64,000 nt of DNA from Cyanophora paradoxa (lineage: Eukaryota > Glaucocystophyceae > Cyanophorales > Cyanophoraceae): positions 1 to 64,000 of the forward strand of contig QPMI01000479.1 in NCBI GenBank assembly GCA_004431415.1, in the 5' to 3' direction. The notes below the pieces were generated by a model. The model did not search any database and was not told the DNA's origin. It saw nothing but the letters and a program-made list of their open reading frames with translations. Below are positions 41,423 through 51,720 of the stretch, piece after piece (the stretch's first letter is position 1; each line of letters starts with the position of its first letter). Position numbers and translations under genes: made by a program.

Positions 41423-44400
41423 TCACTCTGCCTCCTCCCTCCTCCTCACCTGCGCCCCAGGACCCCGATTAATCGGTGTCCCGTCTTGTCGAGGTGAAGA
41501 AGGTGGTAGGAGGAAGATATGAGGAAGGAGAGGGAGTGGGCGGAGGCAGCAGCTTGGGGCGGGCAGCGGATGCGGGGCAAGGCAGGGAGGGGTGCCGGGA
41601 CAGCAGTGTGGAGTGAGCGTGGGCATTGGCAGGCGGCGCAGAGAGCTGGGAGTGCGGGGACGAGGCGGGCCGCGAGGGTCGGAGGGGTCGACCGGGTTAG
41701 AGGGGGGGCCGAGGCCAGGGGGTGGCCGAGGCCGATGGGTGGCCGAAGCCGGGGGGGGGGCCGAAGCCGATGGATGGCCGAAGCCGAGGGGAAGGCCGAA
41801 GCCGGTGGGGGGCCGAAGCCATAGGGTGGCCGGAGTCAACGAGGGTTCGACACTTGTGAGTCGGTTGGGGCTGGGGAGGGACCGTAGGGGCGGCGGGGCG
41901 GCATCGTGTGGGGTCCCGGTCGGGGGGCCGGCTGAAGCGAGGAGGGGGGGGGAGAGTCGGCTACTTGAGGCGTCGTTAGTGGTTTGTACACTCCAGGTGC
42001 GAAGAGGGACGTGATTGTGGGTTGTCCAGCGGGTATCGACACCGTTCGCGCTTTCTTGGTCCCGCGCTTGGGGGTCTTGCGACCGGCTGCCTGTCTTTTC
42101 GCCGTAGGTACGGGTGGGGCGGGTGCAGAGGCGGGAAGGGGAGGGGTCATGGGGCACGGGCGTTTGGTGCCGGGGCGGGGGAGTATCGGTTGTCCGTTTG
42201 CGTGAGGCAGGCGACGGGCGAGTTCGTTTCGAGGGAGGGGCCAGGGGGGGCGTTGGGGCGGGGCGCTTGGAAGGTTGAGTAGCGGACGTAGGGCCCGCGG
42301 GCAAAGCGGGCAGGGTGCCATTGTTGGGGTTCTTGTGGGAAGGCTGCGTTGGGGGTGCAGCCGGTTGGGAGGCAGGGCTAGAGTATGAGGTGGTCTCCGG
42401 GCGAGCGGGGCACTTTCCCCGTCTGGCGTCGGAGTGGGCCTGGAGGGCAGCTGCGGAGGCAAATCGGGTGCCACAGGTGCAAGAGAAGTCAGATGTCATG
42501 GCTACGGTGCCGGCATTGGGCGGCTGGGGGAGGGGGGCCTGGGGGAGGGGGCGGTCTGGGCGAGGAGGGGGCAGGGAGTCGTGCAATTGCCTGGCGGAAA
42601 TTTTCCAGGAGAACCCATGGTTGGCTTTCCGAGTCCAATCCGCAGCAGAAGTCAGTAATGGAGATGGTATCATGGAGGGAGGGGCGGGGGGGGCGGGGGG
42701 GGAGGGGGGACTAGGCGGCTGTACTGGCGGCGAGCGGGAGGGTTTGGTGTCGGCATGTTTGCGGTATCGACGTTTGGTTCTGTCAGTGATGCCCTGTCGG
42801 AGCTCCCAGGCGTGGTTGCGGGCGCAGCGGTCCTCCAGATCGCACGGAGGTGTTGGTCGAGGAGTAGCGCTAAATCTTTTTGGATTGACATTGTGGTGGT
42901 CTTGTTGATGCCCAGGGCTGCGCAGAGGCGGGCAATCCTGCCGGGTACCGAGGCGCAGGAGGGCAGGAGCGGGAAGGGGAGTATGTCAGCCAAGGCCGGG
43001 CTAAGCTTTGTCCATAGGGTATCGGTGAGACCTGGGGGCGGACAAGGGCCGGATTTTCGGTGGGGAGAGGAGGGCGGAGTGGAGGGGAGAGGCGGGTCAG
43101 GGGAGACGAGGCGGAGGAAGGGAAAGAGTTGAAAAATAGTGTCGTCGTGTCCTAAGGTTTGGGCGAGTGGCGGAGAACCCGGGTGCGGAGGAAGGTCACG
43201 AGTGCGTCCTGGAGAGCTTGGAGGAGGAGGCGAGCGGCGGGCAAGTAAATATGTGAATGAAGTCTTCGGGGGTGGGTTGTAGGGTCGGGCTGTCTGGGGT
43301 CTGCGGCCCTCGGTGGGGAAGAGGGCGGGGGGAGCCCGGGGGGTGCACGTGGCAGGGGCGGGGAGGGTGGGGTGGGAAGTAGGGTCCTCGGGACTGGGGC
43401 AGGGGTGGGGGGAGGTGACAGAAGGGGCAGTGGGCGATACCGTCAGGAAAGAGAGGGCCGTATAGGTCGGGGTCGTGGAGGAGGCGGATGGTGAGGGAGG
43501 GAGGCCTCCAAGAATGCACTGGAATCTGACTTTGCGGAGGTGATCGCCTGTGGGGTACGGCGGTCCGGTGGCTTGTCGGACACGAGGGAGAGGGCTGGGG
43601 CGAGGGTAACGTGAGGATTGCTGAGGACGGCCCAGCGTTGCGAAGCTGGCGCCAGTCGAGGTATTGGAGAGGGAGGCTTCGGCTAGGAAGTGAGAGCGGG
43701 GGTCCCCCTCAACGCGGTATGCATGGAGTCTGCCTCTGTAGGGCTCGGCTCCTGGAACTGGGCCTTGGGAGGACGGGGGCGGGAGGCCGACGCGGATGAG
43801 GAAGCATTTGAAACTGTGGGGAATGAAGAGAAGGGCTGAGAGGGGGGCGTCTGAGGCCGTTTTGGCAAGCTTGTCAACGGCGTCATTGTGGCAGTTGTCA
43901 GGAGTGTAGGCTGGGTTCGGGATACGGTTCTTGGCCGGGGTCCGGGCCGCCTCTTTCTTTGCGGCCGTTTTAGATGTTTTGGCGGACCGTGGTGGCGGCT
44001 GGGCGGCGTCGCGGTGAGCGGCTTCAGCTAGGATGGTCGCCGCCTCGAGTGGGTCACGTGGACGGCCGGAAGAGACGGCGTGCTGTTGCGAAAGCTTCGT
44101 TGCGGGCCAGGTCAGCGAGCTGAGAGGCGAGTTCTTGGGCGTAGCGAGCACCGGGAGGGAGGGGGTGGCGGCCCTGCAGGGCGAGGCGGGGTAGACTCAA
44201 GCACAGTTGGGGAGCGCGGGAGGGCTGGGCGGTCGGGGGAGGGTGGTGGGGAGTCTATAGCGAGGGTAGGCAGGGTGCCGCCAGTGGAGACCGGGGGGCG
44301 GCGTGGCGGTCGGGGGCGCCCCGGGAAGGTCGGTGGGGGTCTGAGGGCCGGGAGGGCAGGGCCACAGCATATAGAGTCGAGGGTGACGGACCCGTAGCAG

Positions 44401-44480
44401 AGGCTGAGGGCAATATATTCACGGTATCTGCGGAGCGCAGCATTGTCGACCTGAATGTAGGCTGGGGGGCGGGGCAAGTC
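41423..44480 (-). mobile_element. Remains of a non-LTR retrotransposon: RNase H, zinc knuckle and C2H2 finger
   Basis: Leftward Pro-rich coding remains with many frame changes. In order: NEAFATARRLFR helix; CHNDAVDKLAKTASDAP, matching the last RNase H motif (histidine/aspartate followed by D-x-L-A-K); the post-RNase H segment HSFKCFLIRVG and DPRSHFLAEASLSN; a CPFC...EDFIHIFTCP zinc knuckle (about 43,400-43,260), the classic ending of non-LTR retrotransposon polyproteins; a DLALLLDQHLRAIWRT helix; and a CTCGTRFASAAALQAHSDAR zinc finger (about 42,480-42,410). No reverse transcriptase motif is visible, so the element is 5'-truncated or broken. Extreme Pro content (up to 25%) is unusual. Confidence 0.55.
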
Positions 44481-45041
44481 CGACGGGGCAAGTGCTGAGG
44501 AGCGACTGAGTAGGTCAGCTGTGAGGAGTGCACGGGCGGCATTTCGCCATCCACGCCAAGCGGTGGATTTTCTTTGTGTTGCGTCTCGTCGCCCGCCGTC
44601 TGATCTGAACTGCGCATTCTCGCAGCGTCACGCTGCAAGCAAAGGACATTCAGTTCGCCCGCCGGATCCGCGGCGAGCGAGACTGAACCCTTCCTCTTCA
44701 ATACGCTCACGCACGTGTTCCGATGTAAATAATTCGCGCATGTGCTGTCTGTGTGCACGAAATCGCAGCTGCAGAATCTATCTTCGAGCTGCTGCAATTA
44801 TCGCAAGCGCGGGTCATTCAGGGCTGAGCTCGGGAAAATAATGAATGGGCCTCTATTTTAAGTTCCAGGGATCTCGGCTTTTAGTCGTGCACTTCAGGCA
44901 TGCTTGCGGGATTCCTGTCTTTTCTGTCTATCTTCTTTCTTCCACTCTCTGTCTTCAGCGCTCTTTCTTCTTACTGTCGTCAGCGCTCTGTTGGTGCGCG
45001 AAGATTCATTCAAGTGGACCGCCCATAGCTGACCTCTGTTC
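44481..45041. other. Host DNA, possible intron of the gene ending at 45,373
   Basis: No coding sequence that I can support. The segment ends in a polypyrimidine-rich stretch (TTTTCTGTCTATCTTC and further T/C runs) and ATTGCTACCGCAG, a good 3' splice site before the exon at 45,055. Confidence 0.35.
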
Positions 45042-45054
45042 ATGATTGCTACCG

Positions 45055-45373
45055 CAGGCCTAGGCCTGCGATCGAGGACCTCCACATGGGAGTCCTCAAG
45101 CGCCTCCGTGACGCCGGCCTCGCGGATATCGAAATTCAAGACCTTGTCTACCAGATGCGCGGCGGGAGCGAGCAGCGCGCCAGCCGCGTGGCTCTGCGGG
45201 CGCTCGAGGCGGCGGGCCGCCTCACCATGCTCTCGCAGGACGGCTCTCTTCAGGACCGGCGCCGCTGGCTGCCGCTCACCCCCATGGCCGACTTCCGCCC
45301 CGACCCCCTCCAGAAGGCCTGGATCGCCTATGTTTACGGCGAGCCCTGTGCAGACAGCACCATCATCTTTTAG
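45055..45373 (+). CDS. 3'-terminal exon of an unknown host gene
   Basis: After the CCGCAG acceptor the frame reads AIEDLHMGVLKRLRDAGLAD, then IEIQDLVYQMRGG, a helical middle and WLPLTPMADFRPDPLQKAWI, ending at 45,373. About 105 residues, well conserved in style, with helix-turn-helix-like spacing (two amphipathic helices followed by a third and a beta hairpin around RRRWLPLTP), which would suit a winged-helix fold. This is inference. Upstream exons were not identified. Confidence 0.5.
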
Positions 45374-46047
45374 CCAGCTGTTCAGGGTTAGCGGTAGGCC
45401 GCGCGAACACAGTTGATGCGCAGCGTTTTTTGCTCCAGAACAATCTTTCTTATACAGTGCGCTGAATCTGGCCTTTCATTAAGGCTTTTCTTTATTCGGT
45501 TTGATCGCAGCGTCTGCTTAATGTGCCTTTTCTATTTTTTTCAATCATATATACTCTGTGTCTATCTTTACACTTCAACCTGCCGCGCGCGCCGGGCTGG
45601 GGTCGATCTAGATCTGCCCCGTGCATGTGCGTGCCACTACGACTGTTTCATTAGATCCCGGTTCCCCCCTTGCACCCCCGGCGCGAGAATCGCGGCCGGG
45701 CCCCTAGTATATATAGTGTGTGCGGCCGGTAATTCACCAAAACTGAAATAGTTTGCGGAAGGCGCATGTCCGGAATCCGGGGCTCAGCGGCTCTTGCCTC
45801 GCCAATTGGAACGCGACAGAGCTCGAGGGGGGCCCGGGCCCCGGAGGGTGAAGCTTAAGAAATCCGCGAACGTGACCAGCGAATTTAAGCTGATTCCAGC
45901 CGCGCTCAAGCTTATGATCATGATCACAATCGTACTTTATTTACATTTGCTAAGGGGCTTATGTTTCTGATATACAATACGAATATTCCATGGCCCATGG
46001 CGCGATTGTGAATAGCTCCGGATCCGGATCCATATATGCATGCGAAG
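45374..46047. other. Host intergenic region between convergent genes
   Basis: No gene supported. Contains T-rich stretches, a TATATATAGTG near 45,710 and a GGGGGGCCCGGGCCCC palindrome near 45,826. It separates the gene ending at 45,373 from the leftward gene ending at 46,048. Confidence 0.4.
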
Positions 46048-49000
46048 TCATTGCACATAGTAGAGGTCCTTGATCATGGCCGCGGCGGACGCCACGCGCC
46101 GCGGCGCCGGGTCGCCCTCCTCCCAGCTTAGGACTTTCGTGAAGGGGTGCTGCGCGGCGCAACCGTCGTGATCAGCTGCAGCTGCAGCGCGGGTTGCTAA
46201 AATACAGGCTGCATCAAAACTCTGAAATTAAGATCGTCGGATACGTGTACTGCGCACGGAGGTATCTAAGGGTCGCTGGCGTGATCATGATCAGCGCGGG
46301 TGGAGATTCTAAGAGATCAAGAGCTAGATAATGAAATTTAAGTCTTGGCAATAGCTATAGCGAGCAAGAAACTCGGAGCGATTCGAAGAAAAGGCGGGCC
46401 GCATCCAAGACTTCAATCACCGCGGGGTCGCCGAGGGCGTCGCTGGCCTAGGGGCACCTAGGGGTAGCTGGCGTGAACATGATTAGCGCGCGCGGAAAAC
46501 GTAAAATCGAAGCATTTTAAGACTTCTTGACAATGGATATATATGGCGAGCAAGAAATTCGAAGCGACTCGAAAACAAGGGAGGCCGCGATCACGACCGG
46601 GGGCACCGCGGGGTCGCCGAGGGCATCGCTGGCCTGGCGGAGGACGTCCCCCATCGTCGTGCTCGGCTGCAGCACCTGCGGGCTCGAAACGTTAACTCAG
46701 CAAACATTTAAAGATCAAATTGAATGCGCTTGCGAGGTTCGAGTTCGATCGCGGGGCAATTTACAATTTCTAGATTTATACAACGTTATATAATTAGAGA
46801 ACCGTCATTGAAGACCATGATCACGAAGGCTCACCAGCTCGATCACGTCTTCTGGGGGTGGGGGCCCGCCGCTGGGCGGCGGGGGCCACTTGGCGAGCCC
46901 CACGAAGGTCAGCGTGATGTTAGTCTTGTTGTCGGTCACTGTGCTCGCCAGCTTGATTTTGTCCCCCACCGAAGGCCCAGCTGCAGTCGACGCCGGCGCC
47001 GGTGCGGCGCCGGCCGCTCGTGAGCTCGAGCTGACGCCCGCGCCCGCGGGCCCCGAGCCCGCGGCAACGGCTGCCGGAGACTTAGATGCAGCCGGCTCTG
47101 GCTCCGCCCGCGGCTCACATGTGCCCGCCCGCTTGGAATGGCGATCGGCAGGCGCAGACGCAGACGGGTCCTGCGTGGCCGGGGCGGGGCGCTTTTCGCC
47201 CGCGACCGTCGCCGCGCGCAGACGGCCCGATGATGACGAGGGGGCCTGCGGCTGGCCGCTGCGAGACGGCACCGTCGGCCCGGGGCCTGAGCTCGCGGGT
47301 TCCTGGATCGCAATAAAAACAGGGACGTCGCGATTAGAAAACCGGAAAACTGGAATTGCTCAGAAAGAAAGAACGAGGAGGGGCAGTGGCATGGGCGCAC
47401 TGCATGCCGCGGCCGGCTCCGGGCCCCATGCACGTTGAAGGTGGGGCTGGAGGGCTGCTGGCCATGGTCGATGTCGCGGCCGCGGCCCGAGCCCGAGGCC
47501 GGCGCCCCGGCGCTAGAGCCGGAGCCGGCGCCCATCGCCAGCGCCTCGCCTCCCGCGATCGCGACCGCAACCGCCGGCGCCGGCGCCGGCGCCTCCGAAT
47601 CCGGATCCGCGGGGGCCCGGCGCTCCCGGCCGTCGACGTCGACGTCGACGTCTTCACCGCCGCTGCGAACCTGCAGGACGAATTCGAATTCGAAAGTGCT
47701 TATGATTGCACTGTGAGAGGAGGAGCGATATCTGCAGCTCGAACCTCGTTCTCCGGCTCGACTCCGGAATTCGAACTGACCTTGTCGTGCCCCTGCGCGA
47801 AAAGTTATCAAACAATTCCGAATTCGAAGAGCGCAGCACTGGTACTTAAAGAGGCAAAAGCAAGGACGTTGGCCGATGAATTCGAATCGGACCTCGAGCT
47901 TGCCAGCGAACTGGTCGCGGAGGATCGGGAGGAGCTGCTCGTGCAGGGCGCCCCACGACTCGTTGAAGAGCGCCTCGTCCGCCTGGGTCCAGCCGCCCCC
48001 GGGCCCGCCCCCGCCGAGGCGGTCCCGTGGGATGCGGCCCGCGCAGCTCCCGCCCGCGAAGATCTTGGAGTACCACGGCTCCCGCATCAGCTCTGCGAGC
48101 GGCGCCGGCGCCATTGTAAAGTTAATATATATTGTGTAAAACAAGTGCCGTGGTGTATCAATGCGACGTCCACTTAAGCTTTTGCGGAAACAACAATGTT
48201 TTAATACCGTGCAAGCTTTTCGATCCGTGAGCGCTCACCGGCCAGCGCCCTCGCGTTCCCGAACTTGCTCTTGAATTGCCGCGACCCCCATTTGTTGCAG
48301 GCAGCCAAGAAATTCTCGTTTCCTACACCGGCGAGAAGGTAGCAGGCTTCGGCGTGCTCCGCCTCCTGAACACGGGACATGAGATGTGATAATTAGACCT
48401 GAAGCTTATAATTCTAAGCCCACCTCCTGCGACTCGAATTTTCCAATGTACTTCTCGAGTGGCTTCTTGGTCTCCGGATTCTTGCCATCGTTCGGGAAGC
48501 CGCGGACGAGCATTCTCTGTGCGCGCATACGTACATGAACGCGCAGCGCCAATATCAATATTAATAATATTTATATTCGCTGCCGAGTGGTCCCAGCCGC
48601 CCAGGATCACCTTCTGGACTCGGGCCTCCTTCTTGGGCGCCTTGTTCGAAGGGTCCCGAGCTCCCGCAGCTGCAGCAGCAGCTGTATGTGCAGTACCAGT
48701 GGAAGGCTTCGAATGCTTCCGAGCCCGAGGCCGCGCCCTCGCCCTCTTTCCCGTGGCCCCGCTTGGACCCTGCGAGAAGAGCTGATTACATAATTATAAA
48801 CTATAAAGAATATAATTAGCGCAATTGCGATCCTTGCTGAGCTTGGGATCGATATCCGTTAACGTTGTCGCGGCGCACCTTTTCCCAGTCGGAGTCGCCA
48901 TCGTCGACAGAGCTCTCCGCGCCACTTGCGCCGTCCGAGTCGTGCGCGATGTCGTCCGGCGCGACCGGTGCTGCGCGCGCGCCCGCTTGCGCATGCGGCT

Positions 49001-49234
49001 GCAGATTCTGTAATTAGAGCGCCATGAATGTAAAGCTGAAGGCTCGCGCTGCGCACTGCGTTGTCGGGACCGAGCTCGAGCTCGTTCTGCGGCCGCGCCA
49101 CGCGCGAGCCCGAGGAATCACCGCGTCATTGCCGGCGCCGCGCGCATGCGCATTAGGCCGCGAGCGCGTCCAACCTGATCATCCCCGTTGGAATGTAGGC
49201 TCCCCGCCATGCGCATCGACGCCATCGACGCCAT
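46048..49234 (-). CDS. Unknown multi-exon host gene A
   Basis: Leftward gene. Exon 1 starts at 49,234 (MASMASMRMAGSLHSNGDDQ, donor GTTGGA). Later exons: NELELGPDNA; DIAHDSDGASGAESSVDDG plus DSDWEK (about 48,990-48,870); a basic Ala/Ser-rich exon ending VQKVILGGWDHSAAN; RMLVRGFPNDGKNPETKKPL (about 48,500); ACYLLAGVGNENFLAACNKW (about 48,340); ELMREPWYSKIFAGGSCAGR with GGWTQADEALFNESWGAL (about 48,090-47,900); DKIKLASTVTDNKTNITLTF (about 46,960-46,910); two similar ASDALGDPAV exons; and a last exon FTKVLSWEEGDPAP...LYYVQ, stop at 46,048. An acidic/basic nuclear-type protein is likely, but no family is recognised. Paralogue B is transcribed divergently from 50,041. Confidence 0.6.
46258..46640 (-). 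repeat. Tandem duplication of an exon with its intron inside gene A
   Basis: Two successive units of about 190 bp (46,258-46,450 and 46,450-46,640) share GGTCGCTGGCGTGA/GGTAGCTGGCGTGA, ATATATGGCGAGCAAGAAA-like and CCGCGGGGTCGCCGAGGGC blocks. Each contains, on the minus strand, an exon encoding ASDALGDPAV followed by diverged residues (VIEVLDAARL versus PPVVIAASL). Confidence 0.6.
48145..48175. repeat. 31-nt exact repeat, partner of 41,135-41,165
   Basis: Reverse complement of 41,135-41,165, located in an intron of gene A between the exons at 48,220 and 48,090. A GCAAAAG word also flanks both copies at slightly different distance. Confidence 0.6.
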
Positions 49235-50040
49235 ATCGCGGCTTCCCGAATGTCTGCACTCGGGCGAAAATTAGAGCAATCGTGCGCGCGCGTTTGTTGG
49301 CCGGCGCCTGGCGCGCACGCGTTCGTGTCTTCCAGGCGCGGTTCTTCGCACTATCGGCGAGCGGAGGCGCACCGATTATTATCCCCCCTAGCAATGGCCA
49401 GAGCTCTCTAGAGCTTAATTTCGATCTTGCGGATCGAGCTCAAGAGGCCTAATTACAGTTTGGAGCGCTCGCGCGCGAGCTCGAGGTCTATAATTAACAC
49501 GTTAAGCTAGGACCGCGTACCGCGAAAACTCGAGTCCGTCTAGAGGGGATGTTATAGAGAGCTCGAGGAAACAGCGATGAACGAGGGGCGATAATTATAA
49601 TTATAAAACGGGGTCGCGCCTCGCGATCGCTCACTCGTCACCGCGCGCCGGCGCCGCACCGCGGCGGCTCCTCGACGTCAAGTCAACCACGCTTACGGTA
49701 TGAAGATCGACATCTAGAGCGTTCTCAGACATGTGCATAATAGAAGGGCGCCGCGCGGTCCGCCGCCTCGCGCCCCCGTCGGACGTCGCGCCGGCGCCTC
49801 TATAAGACCGCGCACACGCGCGCGCGCGCGCGCGCGCGCATCCAGGGCCAATTTAGGCCAGCGCTAAATTTTAGACGCGCGCCCGAGGAGAGAGAGCGCT
49901 TCGCAACCGTTGAACAGCCCCCGGAGTCGTGTGTTCCGCGATCGCGAGCGGGCGCGCGGCGTGACCGCGGATCCTCAGAGCCTGCGCGATCCTGTCCGCG
50001 AAAGAGGGTTGATTGTGCGCTGTCTTCTCGCGCAGGAAAA
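49235..50040. other. Divergent host promoter region between genes A and B
   Basis: About 800 bases without a gene. Contains an alternating CG run at 49,808-49,840, AATTATAATTATAA near 49,590 and dense GAGCTC/TCGAGCTC palindromes. It presumably drives both divergent paralogues. Confidence 0.45.
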
Positions 50041-51406
50041 TGGCGTCGTCCGCGGACAAGAAGCTCAAGCTTAAGGGTCCTCGGGTCGACCAGGTTCGAC
50101 CCGCCCGCTCGAGCTCTTCCGCGCGCGCATGCATATGCAGCGACGTCGACGTCCACGTCGACGCGCGCGCGCGCGCGTCCACGGAGCTCGAGCGCTTAAT
50201 CCGTGGCGCCGGCTCGCGCGGCCGCAGAACGATCCCGATCGCGATCGCGACGGCCCCGCTCGCGATCGCACTCCCGCGGCTGCCCTCGGTCCCGGTCGCG
50301 GCCGCGGGACTCCGGTGCGTCGCGCAAGCCTCTTGCAGCTCTAACGATGTGATCGCGGCGCAAAACTCGCGGTCGCGACGCAGGTTCTGCAGCCGCAAGG
50401 GGCCGCAAGCTCCGGGCACGCGAACGTCATCGCGCAAGATTCGGATGACGGCGACGGTGGCGCAGAGCCCGAAAGCTCGGACGGCGACGGCGACTCTGAC
50501 TGGGGAAAGGTCCCTCTTCAATTTAATTTCTCGTGTGCATTTTCAACTGCAAGACGTCGACCGGGTCCATCCCGCAGGGTCCGAGCGCGGCCACGGGGAA
50601 GCGGGCCGGCGCCCCTTCTCAGAAGCCGTCGAGCGCGAGTTTCTCAGCTGCAGGTGACACGCGCACGAAACAGGCGCGAGTCGATACGGTAAGCTCACGC
50701 GAAGCTTAAGCTTTAAGCTCAAGTTGAACGTTAACTAGCGCCTTATATGAATTATAATGTATACGTTTACGTACATCTAGATCTGCAAGTGCTTCAAGCG
50801 TCGACGTCTAGACGGATATAGATTGCCAGCATTAATGCCAGATCTCATGCGTCCGCCGACGCCGTGAAGAATTTAGGTAGCCATCATAGGTAGCCATCAT
50901 GCCCCACGGCCGCGTCCCGACGTTGCCAGACGGCGCAAAACTGCTCGACACCAAGTGCATTGAAAAGGTTAAGACAACGGAGGTTCGATTCCATTTGCCT
51001 AAAGCCTAACTACGAATATCATGGCATGTGTTGCGTGCAGTGTGAGGACCCGGGATGATTCGGGGAATCACTAGCCTCTCGCGAGATGGCCTATTGGTAG
51101 AACTGCCGCCTTGACACCCCTTAGTCGTTGTTTCCCGGCCGCGCGGATTGATTCCGAAGTTATATATAGTTAGATTTTAACTTAGCCGCCCACGCGGATC
51201 AACCCGGCTGCCGTTCGCCGCGCACGCCTCTGAATTTGGTTTTTGCAGCCCACGCTGCAGCTGCAGCTGATCACGCCGGTTCCTCCGCGCAGAGCCCGTT
51301 CAAAAAGGTGCTGAGCTGGGAGGAGGGCGACCCGGCGCCGCTGCGCGTGGCGTCCACCGCCGACATGATCAAGGAGCTCTACTACGTCGACGTCGACGCC
51401 CAGTGA
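50041..51406 (+). CDS. Unknown multi-exon host gene B, shortened paralogue of gene A
   Basis: Exon 1 at 50,041 (MASSADKKLKLKGPRVDQ, donor GTTCGA) matches exon 1 of gene A in length and splice phase. The next exon follows the same CGCGGCCGCAG acceptor and AACGA start. An acidic exon (NVIAQDSDDGDGGAEPESSD then GDGDSDWGK, about 50,400-50,510), a GPSAATGKRAGAP exon ending with donor GTAAGC at 50,690, and a last exon FKKVLSWEEGDPAPLRVAST with ELYYVDVDAQ (stop 51,404-51,406) all have clear counterparts in gene A. The middle exons of A (RMLVRGFPNDG to the GGWTQADEAL region) were not found here, so B is internally shortened; 50,900-50,985 may hold a replacement exon. Confidence 0.6.
51085..51160 (+). 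other. tRNA-like A-box/B-box sequence in an intron of gene B
   Basis: TGGCCTATTGGTAGAAC (from about 51,089) fits the polymerase III A box, and GGATTGATTCC (about 51,148) is close to a B box, 60 bases downstream. I could not fold a convincing cloverleaf, so this may be a decayed tRNA or a tRNA-derived SINE head, or chance. Confidence 0.25.
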
Positions 51407-51720
51407 CTGCGCCCGCAGCCGCATGTTCGCGGCATCTCACTAGGCTAGACCGGTACCGTCGACGTCGACTGCAAAATAAGGGCCGCCTGCGAAAATAAAA
51501 TTGAGGCTCTGTGAGAATTGTATTCGTAGCTGTAGGTTGTGCATGGAACTAGCTACAGCCTGGCAGATCTCCTGCATTAGTTCTTCCTGAAGATCCTTTG
51601 TATTCCTGCAATAAAAAAAATGCAGTATACAGTTGCTTGCTCCCTTGCTTTAATCCAGATATCTATCGATCAATATCGGCATCTATCCAGAATCCAAAAA
51701 GAAGCATCAACATAAATAAA
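51407..51720. other. 3' flank of gene B
   Basis: No gene seen. Contains CTAGACCGGTACCGTCGACG, an AAAATAAAATTG polyadenylation-like stretch near 51,492, and an A-run at 51,614. AT content is higher than in the neighbouring coding DNA. Confidence 0.4.

Noticed and set aside
41519-42908. Plus-strand Gly-rich frames across the retrotransposon remnant
   Set aside because: They are the complement of the Pro-rich leftward coding sequence, which alone has zinc-finger and RNase H motifs.
50978-50988. Exact B-box GGTTCGATTCC suggesting a tRNA gene
   Set aside because: No T-stem pairing, no A box at the right distance upstream and no acceptor stem.
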